A stretch of DNA of 64,000 nucleotides, taken from Sphingobacterium bovisgrunnientis. Lineage in GTDB: Bacteria > Bacteroidota > Bacteroidia > Sphingobacteriales > Sphingobacteriaceae. How positions within the stretch are numbered: the first letter of the stretch is position 1; each line of letters starts with the position of its first letter. Below, one piece after another: positions 44,543 through 55,963 of this stretch. The DNA lies in assembly GCF_009829085.1 (NCBI RefSeq), contig NZ_WUQY01000005.1:62001-126000 (forward strand). The letters are read 5' to 3'. The translations under genes were made by a program, and so were the position numbers. The notes below the pieces were generated by a model that was given only the letters and a program-made list of their open reading frames with translations, was not told where the DNA came from and did not search any database.

Positions 44543-45499
44543 ATGAAAAAATATACATATACAGAATCAAAAGATACGAGATCGGGATTTGGTGCGGGAT
44601 TATTAGAAGCGGGCAAGCAGGATGAGCAGGTGGTGGCATTATGTGCTGACCTTGTCGGATCGCTTAAAATGCAAGATTTTATCAATGCTTTTCCAGATCG
44701 TTTTTTTCAGATTGGAATCGCTGAAGCAAATATGATGGGTATTGCGGCTGGTTTGACCATTGGAGGCAAAATACCTTTTACAGGTACATTTGCTAATTTT
44801 TCTACGGGAAGAGTGTATGATCAAATCCGACAATCAATAGCATATTCGGACAAAAATGTGAAAATCGCGGCTTCGCATGCTGGTTTGACTTTAGGTGAAG
44901 ATGGTGCAACGCACCAAATATTAGAAGATATAGGTTTGATGAAAATGTTACCTGGTATGACTGTAATAAATCCATGTGACTACAATCAAACCAAAGCAGC
45001 CACGATTGCGGTAGCAAAATACCACGGCCCTGTATATTTACGTTTTGGTCGTCCAGTTGTTCCAAATTTTACACCTGCAGATCAAACTTTTGAAATCGGA
45101 AAAGCCGTTCTTTTAAATGAAGGCACGGACGTAACTATTTTGGCTACTGGCCATTTAGTATGGGAAGCTATTCAAGCAGGTGAGCAATTAGCGGAATTGG
45201 GAATCAATGCGGAAATTATTAATATTCATACCATTAAACCGCTTGACGAAGAAGCAATTTTAGCATCTGTAAAGAAAACGGGCTGCGTCGTTACCGCTGA
45301 AGAACACAATAGATTAGGCGGATTGGGAGATAGTGTTGCGCAAGTATTAATTAAGAATTATCCAGCGCCACAAGAATATGTTGCGGTTGATGATAGCTTT
45401 GGTGAATCGGGGACACCTGCAGAATTGATGCAAAAATATGGATTGGATGCTGCACATATCGTTTTAGCGGTGCAAAGAGTGATGAATAGAAAAAAATAG
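44543..45499 (+). CDS. tktB: Transketolase, C-terminal subunit
   Basis: A 318-residue second half of the split transketolase. Motifs: QIGIAEANMMGIAAGL (the Glu that activates the TPP cofactor), FTGTFANFSTGRVYDQIRQS, GLTLGEDGATHQILED, YLRFGRP and a C-terminal domain starting DVTILATGHLVWEA. It begins 11 bp after the N-subunit gene. Together the two restore a full transketolase. Confidence 0.92.
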   Translation: MKKYTYTESKDTRSGFGAGLLEAGKQDEQVVALCADLVGSLKMQDFINAFPDRFFQIGIAEANMMGIAAGLTIGGKIPFTGTFANFSTGRVYDQIRQSIAYSDKNVKIAASHAGLTLGEDGATHQILEDIGLMKMLPGMTVINPCDYNQTKAATIAVAKYHGPVYLRFGRPVVPNFTPADQTFEIGKAVLLNEGTDVTILATGHLVWEAIQAGEQLAELGINAEIINIHTIKPLDEEAILASVKKTGCVVTAEEHNRLGGLGDSVAQVLIKNYPAPQEYVAVDDSFGESGTPAELMQKYGLDAAHIVLAVQRVMNRKK

Positions 45500-45537
45500 T
45501 GATTAAAATATAATCTTAACCAATTATAAACATATAA

Positions 45538-47466
<1,929 letters not shown>

Positions 47467-47513
47467 ATTATAAATTTACAATCTTCTTTTTAAGATACCA
47501 ATAAGCTAAATTT

Positions 47514-49967
47514 ATGAGACAGCCGATACTAATTTTTATAGTTCTTATTTTATTTTGTTGCACATCCAATTTGAGTGCACAGAAGGTTCATCATGGAAGT
47601 TTGTTGCTTCAATATGATAGCCCTGCTGATCCAAAAATTTGGGAACAAGCTTTGCCAATAGGCAATGGTCGTCTTGGCGCTATGATTTACGGTATTCCAG
47701 ATAAGGAGGAATTGCAACTTAATGAAGAATCGATTTGGGGAGGTGGCCCATATAGAAATGATAATCCTAAAGCAGGGGCTAATCTAAAAAATATACAACA
47801 ATTAGTGTTTGAGGGAAAAACTCAAGAAGCGGATAAACTGATCAACGAAACTTTTTTTACTAAAACACATGGCATGCCGTATCAGACAGCTGGTAGTGTG
47901 CTATTGAATTTTCCGAATCATACTGCATATCAAAATTATTCCCGCGAACTGGATATTGAACAAGCAAAAGCTACCACGCGCTATGAAGCAAATGGTATTA
48001 CCTATACGCGCGAAGTGATTTCTTCATTCGAAGATGATGTAATATTGATGAGGATTACTTCGAGTAAAAAAGGAGCTTTGAGTTTTGATTTGTCGTATAA
48101 AAATCCTGCGCAGCATAAAGTTGTAGCAAAGGATAACATGTTAGTATTAGAAGGAAGAGGTGGGGATCATGAAGGGATTAAAGGGGAGGTAATTTACAAT
48201 ACGCTAAGTTCAATCAAAAACATAGATGGAAATGTTGTCGTTGAGGATTCAAAAATTACAGTTAAAGATGCGACATCTGTTGTGATTTATATTTCTATCG
48301 GTACCAATTTTGTAAATTATAAATCGGTTTCAGGAGATGCATTTAAACGTGCATCAGAGAAGTTAAATGAAGCAAAAACAAATAAATTTGAAGATGCTGT
48401 AGCAAAGCATGCTAAGAAATACAATGCTCAATTCAGTCGGTTTAAATTAGATTTGGGAAGTAAGTCTACCAATTCTAAAATATCTACTATTGAGAGAATA
48501 AAGCAATTTCAACAGACACAAGACCCTGCATTAGTTACGCTATTGACACAGTTCGGACGTTATCTTTTGATCTGTTCGTCACAGCCTAATGGTCAGCCAT
48601 CCAATTTACAAGGGATTTGGAATCATTCGTTGTATCCAGCATGGGATAGTAAATATACAATCAACATCAATACAGAAATGAATTATTGGCCAGCGGAGGT
48701 GACAAATCTATCGCAGACTCATCTGCCTTTGATTCAAATGGTCAAAGAATTAGCTGAGTCGGGTAGAGAAACTGCAAAAACACTATATAATGCGGAAGGA
48801 TGGGTAGCACACCACAATACGGATATATGGCGTGTTACGAGTCCAATTGATTTTGCTGCAGCTGGAATGTGGCCAACTGGTGGTACTTGGTTAGCGCAGC
48901 ATTTGTGGGAACATTATCTTTTTAATGGCGATAAGAAATTTTTGAAAGAGGTATATCCTGTATTGAAATCAGCAACTGACTTTTTATTGTCATCCTTAAT
49001 TCCTCATCCGAAACATGCCGACAAAAATTGGATGGTGCTATCGCCTTCGATCTCTCCAGAACATGGACCAATGGTGGCTGGGGTGACGATGGACAATCAA
49101 TTAGTCTATGACATGTTGACAAGAACGGCTATTGCGAATGAGATATTAAATGAAGATGCGACTTATCGCGCGAAATTATTAGCAATGGTAAAGCGAATTC
49201 CACCTATGCAAATTGGTAAGCATACGCAACTTCAAGAATGGTTAGAAGATGTTGATGATCCAAAAAACGACCATCGGCATGTTTCACATTTGTATGGTAT
49301 GTTCCCAAGTAATCAAATCTCTGCCTACACAACACCGGAGCTTTTCGAGGCGACGCGCAATTCATTAGTCTACAGAGGTGACTTCGCTACGGGCTGGTCT
49401 ATTGGCTGGAAAGTAAATTTGTGGGCTCGATTATTAGACGGTGATCACGCTTACAAGATCATCAATAATATGTTGACACTAGCTGATAAAGACAACCGTA
49501 ATGGGCGTACTTATCCGAATATGTTTACTGCTCATCCACCATTTCAAATTGATGGAAACTTTGGTTTGACAGCGGGGGTAGCAGAGATGCTTTTGCAAAG
49601 CCACGATGGTGCTGTGCATTTGTTGCCTGCCTTACCAGAAGTTTGGAAAAATGGTTCTGTTCAAGGAATTATGGCACGTGGTGGATTTGAAATTGATATG
49701 AATTGGGAAAATGGAAATGTTGCAAAAGTTAATGTATTGGCTAAGATTGGCGGCAATTTGCGTATACGCTCGCACGTACCATTGACAGGAAAAGGATTGA
49801 AGGAGGCTAAAGGTGCAAATCCAAATGTGTTGAATAATAGAATAGAAGTACCAAAGGCATTAATTTCTCCGCAAGCTCAATTAAAAGGAAATAATTTGAA
49901 GAAAGTATACGAATATGATGTTGTTACTATAGCTGGCAAGAAGTATTCGTTCAATAGTGTTAAGTAA
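47514..49967 (+). CDS. GH95 alpha-L-fucosidase / alpha-L-galactosidase
   Basis: An 817-residue exported enzyme (signal ends LSAQ). GH95 features: an N-terminal beta-domain with ALPIGNGRLGAMIYG and LQLNEESIWGGGPY; the (alpha/alpha)6 barrel with TININTEMNYWPAE, LSPSISPEHGP (Glu region), DHRHVSHLYGMFPS and QIDGNFGLTAGVAEML (catalytic Asp). GH95 covers alpha-1,2-L-fucosidases and alpha-L-galactosidases; a GH95 from a Bacteroides xylan locus removes L-galactose from corn xylan, and the position here between xylan genes makes that activity plausible. Which of the two sugars it removes is not decided by the sequence I can read. Confidence 0.88.
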   Translation: MRQPILIFIVLILFCCTSNLSAQKVHHGSLLLQYDSPADPKIWEQALPIGNGRLGAMIYGIPDKEELQLNEESIWGGGPYRNDNPKAGANLKNIQQLVFEGKTQEADKLINETFFTKTHGMPYQTAGSVLLNFPNHTAYQNYSRELDIEQAKATTRYEANGITYTREVISSFEDDVILMRITSSKKGALSFDLSYKNPAQHKVVAKDNMLVLEGRGGDHEGIKGEVIYNTLSSIKNIDGNVVVEDSKITVKDATSVVIYISIGTNFVNYKSVSGDAFKRASEKLNEAKTNKFEDAVAKHAKKYNAQFSRFKLDLGSKSTNSKISTIERIKQFQQTQDPALVTLLTQFGRYLLICSSQPNGQPSNLQGIWNHSLYPAWDSKYTININTEMNYWPAEVTNLSQTHLPLIQMVKELAESGRETAKTLYNAEGWVAHHNTDIWRVTSPIDFAAAGMWPTGGTWLAQHLWEHYLFNGDKKFLKEVYPVLKSATDFLLSSLIPHPKHADKNWMVLSPSISPEHGPMVAGVTMDNQLVYDMLTRTAIANEILNEDATYRAKLLAMVKRIPPMQIGKHTQLQEWLEDVDDPKNDHRHVSHLYGMFPSNQISAYTTPELFEATRNSLVYRGDFATGWSIGWKVNLWARLLDGDHAYKIINNMLTLADKDNRNGRTYPNMFTAHPPFQIDGNFGLTAGVAEMLLQSHDGAVHLLPALPEVWKNGSVQGIMARGGFEIDMNWENGNVAKVNVLAKIGGNLRIRSHVPLTGKGLKEAKGANPNVLNNRIEVPKALISPQAQLKGNNLKKVYEYDVVTIAGKKYSFNSVK

Positions 49968-49987
49968 AAGTGTAGCAATAAATATAT

Positions 49988-51469
49988 ATGTTATTATTAG
50001 GAATAGATTTAGGCACTTCGTCAATCAAAGTGTCTGTCATAGATGCACAAACAAATAAAAAAATAGCTTCAACTCAATATCCGGAGACCGAAGCAGCGAT
50101 TTTGTCTGAGCAGCCAGGCTGGGCAGAGCAAGATCCTGCGTCGTGGTGGAATTATACGAAATCAGCTATTCTAAAATTGAATGGTTTGGGATTGTATAAC
50201 CCCAAAAATATTGGAGCAATAGGTATTGCTTACCAAATGCACGGACTTGTGGTAGTGGATAAAGACTACAAACCATTACGTAATTCGATTATATGGTGTG
50301 ATAGTCGTGCAGTGGAGATTGGTAATGCGGCTTTTGCCCAACTAAATCCTCCTGCTTTTTTGGATGCGCATCTTAATTCGCCAGGAAATTTTACAGCTTC
50401 TAAATTGGCTTGGGTGAAGCAAAATGAGCCAGCGACCTATGAGCAAGTACACAAATTTATGCTACCTGGTGATTACCTCAGCATGTGCTTCACGGGTGAA
50501 ATTAATTCAAATATCAGTTCGATATCCGAAGGCATATTATGGGATTTTCAGAAAAAAGGTGTTTCTGATACTTTACTAAATCATTATGGAGTTTCATCCG
50601 AATTGGTTCCTGAGATTTTGCCTGTTTTTGGTAATTATGGAAGTGTTAAAGCAGATGTTGCCGAAGAACTAGGTTTGTCTACGGATGCTTTTGTGAGCTA
50701 TAAAGCAGGTGATCAGCCTAATAATGCGTTGTCGCTTAATGTATTTGAAGCGGGTGAAGTTGCGGCGACAGCGGGTACTTCGGGCGTCATTTATGCGGTT
50801 ACGGATCAATTGGTTTATGACAAAGAATCGCGTGTTAATACATTTGCGCATGTCACACATGAAAATGAAAAACCAAATTTGGGGGTATTGCTTTGTATTA
50901 ACGGCACAGGAATTCAAAACAGTTGGATTAAAAAGAATACAGCACCTTCATTCGATTACATGCAAATGAATCAATTGGCTGCAGATATATCAATCGGTTC
51001 GGATGGGTTAATCATCTTACCTTTTGGGAATGGAGCAGAGCGTATGTTGAATAATCGTATGGTACAAGGGCAAATAGAAAATATTGATTTTGTAAGACAC
51101 AGCACAGCTCATTTATGGCGTGCCGCACAAGAAGGAATCGCATTCTCATTCCGCTATGGCTTGGATATTCTAAGACAGAATGGTATTGAACCAAAAATCA
51201 TTAAAGCAGGTCATGCAAATATGTTTTTAAGTCCTGTATTCCAACAATCTTTTGCAGGCGTCACGAATACACCCGTAGAATTATACGATAATGATGGTAG
51301 TGTAGGCGCAGCATTGGGTGCGGGATTAGGTGCTGGAGTATTTACTTCGCGAAACGAAGCTTTTGCAGGATTAGAGAAACACGCTACAGTAGAGCCATCG
51401 CATGTCACATTGTACGATGAGTTGTACGAAAAATGGAAAAATAGCTTAAACAATAAACTAATAAATTAA
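49988..51469 (+). CDS. xylB: Xylulokinase (FGGY family)
   Basis: A 493-residue cytosolic kinase that phosphorylates D-xylulose. Motifs: [18 protein letters not shown] (phosphate loop), [27 protein letters not shown], the FGGY signature region around [11 protein letters not shown]-type [24 protein letters not shown] and [15 protein letters not shown]. It is 20 bp after GH95 and 7 bp before xylA, the usual xylose pair. Its product feeds the transketolase and transaldolase of the same operon. Confidence 0.93.
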   Translation: MLLLGIDLGTSSIKVSVIDAQTNKKIASTQYPETEAAILSEQPGWAEQDPASWWNYTKSAILKLNGLGLYNPKNIGAIGIAYQMHGLVVVDKDYKPLRNSIIWCDSRAVEIGNAAFAQLNPPAFLDAHLNSPGNFTASKLAWVKQNEPATYEQVHKFMLPGDYLSMCFTGEINSNISSISEGILWDFQKKGVSDTLLNHYGVSSELVPEILPVFGNYGSVKADVAEELGLSTDAFVSYKAGDQPNNALSLNVFEAGEVAATAGTSGVIYAVTDQLVYDKESRVNTFAHVTHENEKPNLGVLLCINGTGIQNSWIKKNTAPSFDYMQMNQLAADISIGSDGLIILPFGNGAERMLNNRMVQGQIENIDFVRHSTAHLWRAAQEGIAFSFRYGLDILRQNGIEPKIIKAGHANMFLSPVFQQSFAGVTNTPVELYDNDGSVGAALGAGLGAGVFTSRNEAFAGLEKHATVEPSHVTLYDELYEKWKNSLNNKLIN

Positions 51470-51476
51470 GAGAAAA

Positions 51477-52805
51477 ATGGAAATTTTAGTTGGAAATCAA
51501 GAGTATTTCAAAGGCATTGGACAAATAAAATTTGAAGGATTAGAATCAGATAATCCATTTGCATTTCGTTGGTACGATGCGAACCGTGTAGTAGCAGGAA
51601 AGACAATGGCAGAGCATTTTAAATTTGCTTGTGCATATTGGCATTCATTCAATGGAAATGGTTCGGATCCATTTGGTGGACCTACACAATTTTTCCCTTG
51701 GGATGTACGCGCGAATGTACTTGATAGAGCAAAAGATAAGATGGATGCAGCATTTGAATTTATGACTAAGTTGCAACTTCCATATTATTGTTTTCATGAT
51801 GTAGATTTAGTTGATTACGGAGATAATATCGCTGAGAATGAGAAGAATCTAGAGGCGATTGCTGCGTATGCACAACAAAAACAACAAGATTCTGGAATTC
51901 AATTGCTTTGGGGAACAGCAAATTTATTCAGTCATCACCGTTACATGAACGGAGCTTCTACTAATCCTGATTTTCATGTGGTATCGCACGCTGGTGCGCA
52001 AGTAAAAGCAGCTATCGACGCTACAATCAAACTTGGAGGTCAAAATTATGTGTTCTGGGGTGGTCGCGAAGGATATATGTCACTGCTTAATACGGATATG
52101 AAGCGTGAGCAAGATCACTTAGCACGTTTCTTACATATGGCTAAAGATTACGCACGTAAAAATGGATTTACAGGAACATTCTTTATTGAACCAAAACCTT
52201 GTGAGCCATCTAAGCACCAATATGATTATGATGCAGCTACAGTAATTGGCTTCTTACGTAAATACGATTTATTGGATGATTTTAAATTAAATCTAGAAGT
52301 AAACCACGCGACATTAGCTGGACATACTTTCCAACATGAGTTGCAAGTTGCAGTAGATGCAGGTTTATTAGGTTCTATTGATGCCAACCGTGGTGATTAC
52401 CAAAATGGTTGGGATACAGATCAATTTCCAAATGATTTGAATGAATTGACAGAATCAATGTTGATTATATTAGAAGGTGGCGGTTTACAAGGTGGTGGTG
52501 TGAATTTCGACGCGAAAATTCGTCGTAACTCCACAGATCCAGCAGATTTATTCTATGCACACATCGGTGGAATGGACAATTTTGCGCGTGCTTTAGTTAC
52601 TGCTGATAATATTTTACAAAAATCTGATTATAAAAGTATCCGTGCTGCACGCTATGCAAGTTATGATAGTGGAGCAGGTGCAGATTTTGAAAATGGCCGT
52701 TTGACACTAGAAGATTTAAGAAATTTTGCAGTAGAAAATGGTGAGCCTAAATTAATTTCAGGCAGACAAGAGTACCTTGAAAACGTAATCAATCGCTTCA
52801 TTTAA
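51477..52805 (+). CDS. xylA: Xylose isomerase
   Basis: A 442-residue TIM-barrel isomerase converting xylose to xylulose. Motifs: FHDVDL (catalytic His/Asp), [32 protein letters not shown] (metal-binding Glu and Lys), [16 protein letters not shown] and [17 protein letters not shown] (metal site). Length is typical for the family, and this class is common in Bacteroidetes. It is the last gene of the pentose operon; a 148-bp gap with a large inverted repeat follows. Confidence 0.95.
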   Translation: MEILVGNQEYFKGIGQIKFEGLESDNPFAFRWYDANRVVAGKTMAEHFKFACAYWHSFNGNGSDPFGGPTQFFPWDVRANVLDRAKDKMDAAFEFMTKLQLPYYCFHDVDLVDYGDNIAENEKNLEAIAAYAQQKQQDSGIQLLWGTANLFSHHRYMNGASTNPDFHVVSHAGAQVKAAIDATIKLGGQNYVFWGGREGYMSLLNTDMKREQDHLARFLHMAKDYARKNGFTGTFFIEPKPCEPSKHQYDYDAATVIGFLRKYDLLDDFKLNLEVNHATLAGHTFQHELQVAVDAGLLGSIDANRGDYQNGWDTDQFPNDLNELTESMLIILEGGGLQGGGVNFDAKIRRNSTDPADLFYAHIGGMDNFARALVTADNILQKSDYKSIRAARYASYDSGAGADFENGRLTLEDLRNFAVENGEPKLISGRQEYLENVINRFI

Positions 52806-52830
52806 GCGAATCAATTCTTAAATGGATTCT

Positions 52831-52898
52831 AATTCTAACCTCATCTATAGAACATTTCTATAATATTTTGCAAATAATGTAAAATTGAGGTTAGAATT
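52831..52898 (+). terminator. Large inverted repeat between xylA and the first GH43 gene
   Basis: AATTCTAACCTCA (52831-52843) and TGAGGTTAGAATT (52886-52898) are perfect 13-base arms around 42 bases. Inside lies a second small hairpin, TATAGAA/TTCTATA with a 3-base loop. No T run follows, so this is either a weak terminator or an RNA structure that sets the relative expression of the pentose operon and the GH43 cluster. Confidence 0.5.
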
Positions 52899-52953
52899 AT
52901 TATAAATAAAAAATTAAATGTTAAATTGACATTTATAACCATTTAAACTTTTT

Positions 52954-54519
52954 ATGATGAATTTACTTACCAAAACTATTTATGTACTATTCGGGTACAT
53001 GTTATTTTTCAATAGTTTTATTTTCGCGCAGAAGGCAACTAATCCTATCATTTTTGCGGATGTGCCAGATGTGTCTATGATTCGTGTCAACGATACATAT
53101 TACATGAGCAGTACGACGATGCATATGAATCCGGGGGTTCCAATTATGAAATCAAAGGATCTTGTGAATTGGAAATTAATAGGTTATTGCCATGATTCGT
53201 TGGCGGATATGGATGAGCTAAATCTAAATAACGGAAAAAGCACATACGGAAGGGGCACTTGGGCGAGTAGTCTTCGTTATCATAATGGCACCTATTATGT
53301 AAGTACATTTGCGCAGACTACAGGTAAAACTTACGTCTATACTACAAAAGATATTGAAAAAGGCGATTGGAAAGTAAATGAATTTAGTCCATCTCTACAT
53401 GATCACACCTTGTTTTTTGAGAATGACAAAGTATACATGATTTGGGGTGGTGGTAAAATAAATATCATCGAATTAAAATCTGACTTTTCAGGTGTTAAGC
53501 CAGAAACAGAACGCGTACTGATCGAAAATGCCACAGCGGTAAGTATGCCTGCTGGCAAACAAGGCGGACTTCCCGCGGAAGGATCGCAGTTATTTAAGGT
53601 AAACGGAAAATACTATTTGTTTAATATCTCTTGGCCTCCAGGAGGAATGCGTACTGTGATTGTGCACAAAGCGGATAAGTTAGAAGGACCTTATGAAGGC
53701 CGTGTGATGCTACAAGATAAAGGTGTGGCACAAGGTGGTTTAATCGATATGCCTAATGGTAAATGGTTTGCTTATTTATTCCAAGATTATGGAGCAGTAG
53801 GACGTATTCCATTTTTGGTTCCTGTAGAATGGAAGGATGGATGGCCAACTATTGGCATTGATGGGAAAGTACCAATGGAATTGGATTTGCCTGCAAGTCA
53901 AGGTTTGATACCGAATATCGTGAGTTCTGACGAGTTCAACAGAAATATGGATGATCCAGATTTGCCTTTAGTATGGCAATGGAATCACAATCCTGCTAAT
54001 GACTTATGGTCAGTGAAAGAACGTGTGGGCTACCTTCGCCTAAAAACGGATAGATTGGACACAAACTATATACAAGCCCGTAACACGTTGACACAACGTA
54101 CGATTGGACCAACGTGTATTGGATCGACCTCATTGGATGTTTCCAACATGAAGGATGGTGATTTCGCGGGATTATCCCTGTTACAGAAAAATTATGGTTT
54201 AGTAGGCGTTCGAATTGAGGGTAATAAAAAATCAATTGTCATGGTAAATGCTACTACGGGTACACCTGAAGAAGTTGCTACAGTCACATTGGATCAAGAA
54301 GTCGTTCATTTCAAAGCGGAATGTGATTTTACCAACAAAAAGGACGTTGCAAATTTCTTCTACAGTTTGGATGGTTCGGATTGGAAACCTATTGGTACGA
54401 CATTAAAGATGGCTTATACGCTTCCGCATTTTATGGGGTATCGTTTTGGCTTGTTTAATTATGCTACGAAAAATACAGGTGGATATGCAGATTTTGATTA
54501 TTTCCATATAAACCAATAA
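52954..54519 (+). CDS. GH43 beta-xylosidase / alpha-L-arabinofuranosidase with C-terminal beta-sandwich
   Basis: A 521-residue exported enzyme (signal ends FIFAQK). The five-bladed propeller starts FADVPDVSMIRVNDTYYMSS (base Asp) and continues through HDHTLFFENDKVYMIWGGG (second Asp) and LPAEGSQLFKVNGKYYLF (acid Glu). From about residue 325 a concanavalin-like domain (SDEFNRNMDDPDLPLVWQWN) follows, as in GH43 xylosidases of the XynB-like and subfamily 12 group. It would remove xylose or arabinose from oligosaccharides. First gene of the debranching cluster and 34 bp before the next GH43. It differs in architecture from the three GH43-CBM6 genes after it. Confidence 0.88.
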   Translation: MMNLLTKTIYVLFGYMLFFNSFIFAQKATNPIIFADVPDVSMIRVNDTYYMSSTTMHMNPGVPIMKSKDLVNWKLIGYCHDSLADMDELNLNNGKSTYGRGTWASSLRYHNGTYYVSTFAQTTGKTYVYTTKDIEKGDWKVNEFSPSLHDHTLFFENDKVYMIWGGGKINIIELKSDFSGVKPETERVLIENATAVSMPAGKQGGLPAEGSQLFKVNGKYYLFNISWPPGGMRTVIVHKADKLEGPYEGRVMLQDKGVAQGGLIDMPNGKWFAYLFQDYGAVGRIPFLVPVEWKDGWPTIGIDGKVPMELDLPASQGLIPNIVSSDEFNRNMDDPDLPLVWQWNHNPANDLWSVKERVGYLRLKTDRLDTNYIQARNTLTQRTIGPTCIGSTSLDVSNMKDGDFAGLSLLQKNYGLVGVRIEGNKKSIVMVNATTGTPEEVATVTLDQEVVHFKAECDFTNKKDVANFFYSLDGSDWKPIGTTLKMAYTLPHFMGYRFGLFNYATKNTGGYADFDYFHINQ

Positions 54520-54553
54520 TATATCAATAAATAACCCATTATAGTTTTCTGTT

Positions 54554-55957
54554 ATGATCAAAAAAATCATTGCATCAGCATTTCTATGCACTCATTTTGC
54601 GCTAAATCTATACGCTCAGAATCCAGTTGTGCAAACCAATTTTACGCCAGATCCAGCACCTATGGTGTACAAAGATCGCGTATATATGTATGCGGGTGAC
54701 GATATTCCCGGTTATGATTTTTATTATATGACCAAATGGAGATTACATTCTTCAGCGGATATGGTGAATTGGACGGATCATGGGGTGCCGTTAGCTTTAG
54801 AAGACTTTTCATGGGCTATTGATCGTGCTTGGGCGGCACAGTGTGTGGAACGTGATGGAAAATTTTATTGGTATATCTGTGCACAAACCAACCAAAATAA
54901 TGTGGGAATCGGTGTTGCAGTATCAGATAGTCCAACAGGACCTTTTAAGGATGCTATTGGGAAACCTTTGATCATGAATGGAAGTTGGTCAAATATCGAC
55001 CCCACCGTATATGTGGACGATGATGGACAAGCTTATATGTATTGGGGAAATGGAAGTCTTTATTATGTGAAGCTCAATAAAGATATGATTTCCTATTCGG
55101 GTGATATCGTAGAAGTACCACAATCCATTGAGTCATTTGGTGGCGTGCGTCGTCCTCGAGGAAGTGAAAATCAAACACCTCCAGCAGAGCAAAATAAGGA
55201 TATGTTTATTGAAGGCCCTTGGTTTTATAAGCGAAATGGAATTTATTATCAACTATTCGCTGGTATGGAAAAGGGTACAGAGTGTCTTTCTTATTCGATT
55301 AGTAATAGCCCAACAGGCCCTTGGAAATACCAAGGACGAATAATGGTGAACCAACCTACAAATAGTTTTACAAATCATGGTGGAATTATAGACTTTATGG
55401 GTAAATCCTATCTATTTTACCATACGGGTTTATTACCAGGTGGCGGAAGTTATGGGCGTTCATCAGCAATCGAGGAGTTTACTTATAATGCGGACGGTAC
55501 AATACCTTTGATAAATATTTCTAAAGAAGGTGTAAAACCAGTCGGTAAACTTAATCCGTATCAACGTGTCGAAGCAGAAACAATAGCTTGGTCCGAAAAA
55601 TGTAAAACTACACAAGACGACAAAGTCGGTGTATATGTTAATAATATCCGCACAGGTGGCTATATCAAAGTCAGAGAAGTGGATTTTGGGAATACTTCTC
55701 CTAAAGCATTCAAAGCTTCCGTAGCTTCTGGGCTAGGCGCAGGAATATTGGAAGTTTACGCAGACAGTGTTGGCGGACAGAAAATAGCAACATTAAAAGT
55801 TCCTCGCACGGGTGGCTGGAATGTTTGGAAAACTTTATCGACTACTATAGAAACCCCAGTTACAGGTAAAAAAGATATTTATTTCTCTTTCAAAGGAGAA
55901 AACTTAACAGCTGGTAGAGAACTTTACAACTTCGATTATTGGTCTTTTGAGAAGTAA
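54554..55957 (+). CDS. GH43 glycosidase with C-terminal CBM6, copy A
   Basis: A 467-residue exported enzyme (LNLYAQ). Catalytic triad motifs: TPDPAPMVYKDRVYMY (base Asp), IDPTVYVDDDGQAYMYWGN (Asp that tunes the acid) and FIEGPWFYKRNGIYY (acid Glu). A CBM6-like beta-sandwich from about residue 330 starts PYQRVEAETIAWSEK and contains GGYIKVREVDFG. It belongs to the group of GH43-CBM6 enzymes acting on arabinoxylan side chains; whether arabinosidase or xylosidase is open. It is followed after six bases by a close paralogue. Confidence 0.87.
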   Translation: MIKKIIASAFLCTHFALNLYAQNPVVQTNFTPDPAPMVYKDRVYMYAGDDIPGYDFYYMTKWRLHSSADMVNWTDHGVPLALEDFSWAIDRAWAAQCVERDGKFYWYICAQTNQNNVGIGVAVSDSPTGPFKDAIGKPLIMNGSWSNIDPTVYVDDDGQAYMYWGNGSLYYVKLNKDMISYSGDIVEVPQSIESFGGVRRPRGSENQTPPAEQNKDMFIEGPWFYKRNGIYYQLFAGMEKGTECLSYSISNSPTGPWKYQGRIMVNQPTNSFTNHGGIIDFMGKSYLFYHTGLLPGGGSYGRSSAIEEFTYNADGTIPLINISKEGVKPVGKLNPYQRVEAETIAWSEKCKTTQDDKVGVYVNNIRTGGYIKVREVDFGNTSPKAFKASVASGLGAGILEVYADSVGGQKIATLKVPRTGGWNVWKTLSTTIETPVTGKKDIYFSFKGENLTAGRELYNFDYWSFEK

Positions 55958-55963
55958 TTATTC

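Noticed and set aside
52926-52945. TTGACATTTATAACC ahead of the first GH43 gene as a fifth operator
   Set aside because: The GACATT half-site is there, but placing it on the 66-bp grid puts the -7 box inside the coding region with a poor match, and no second half-site is in phase.
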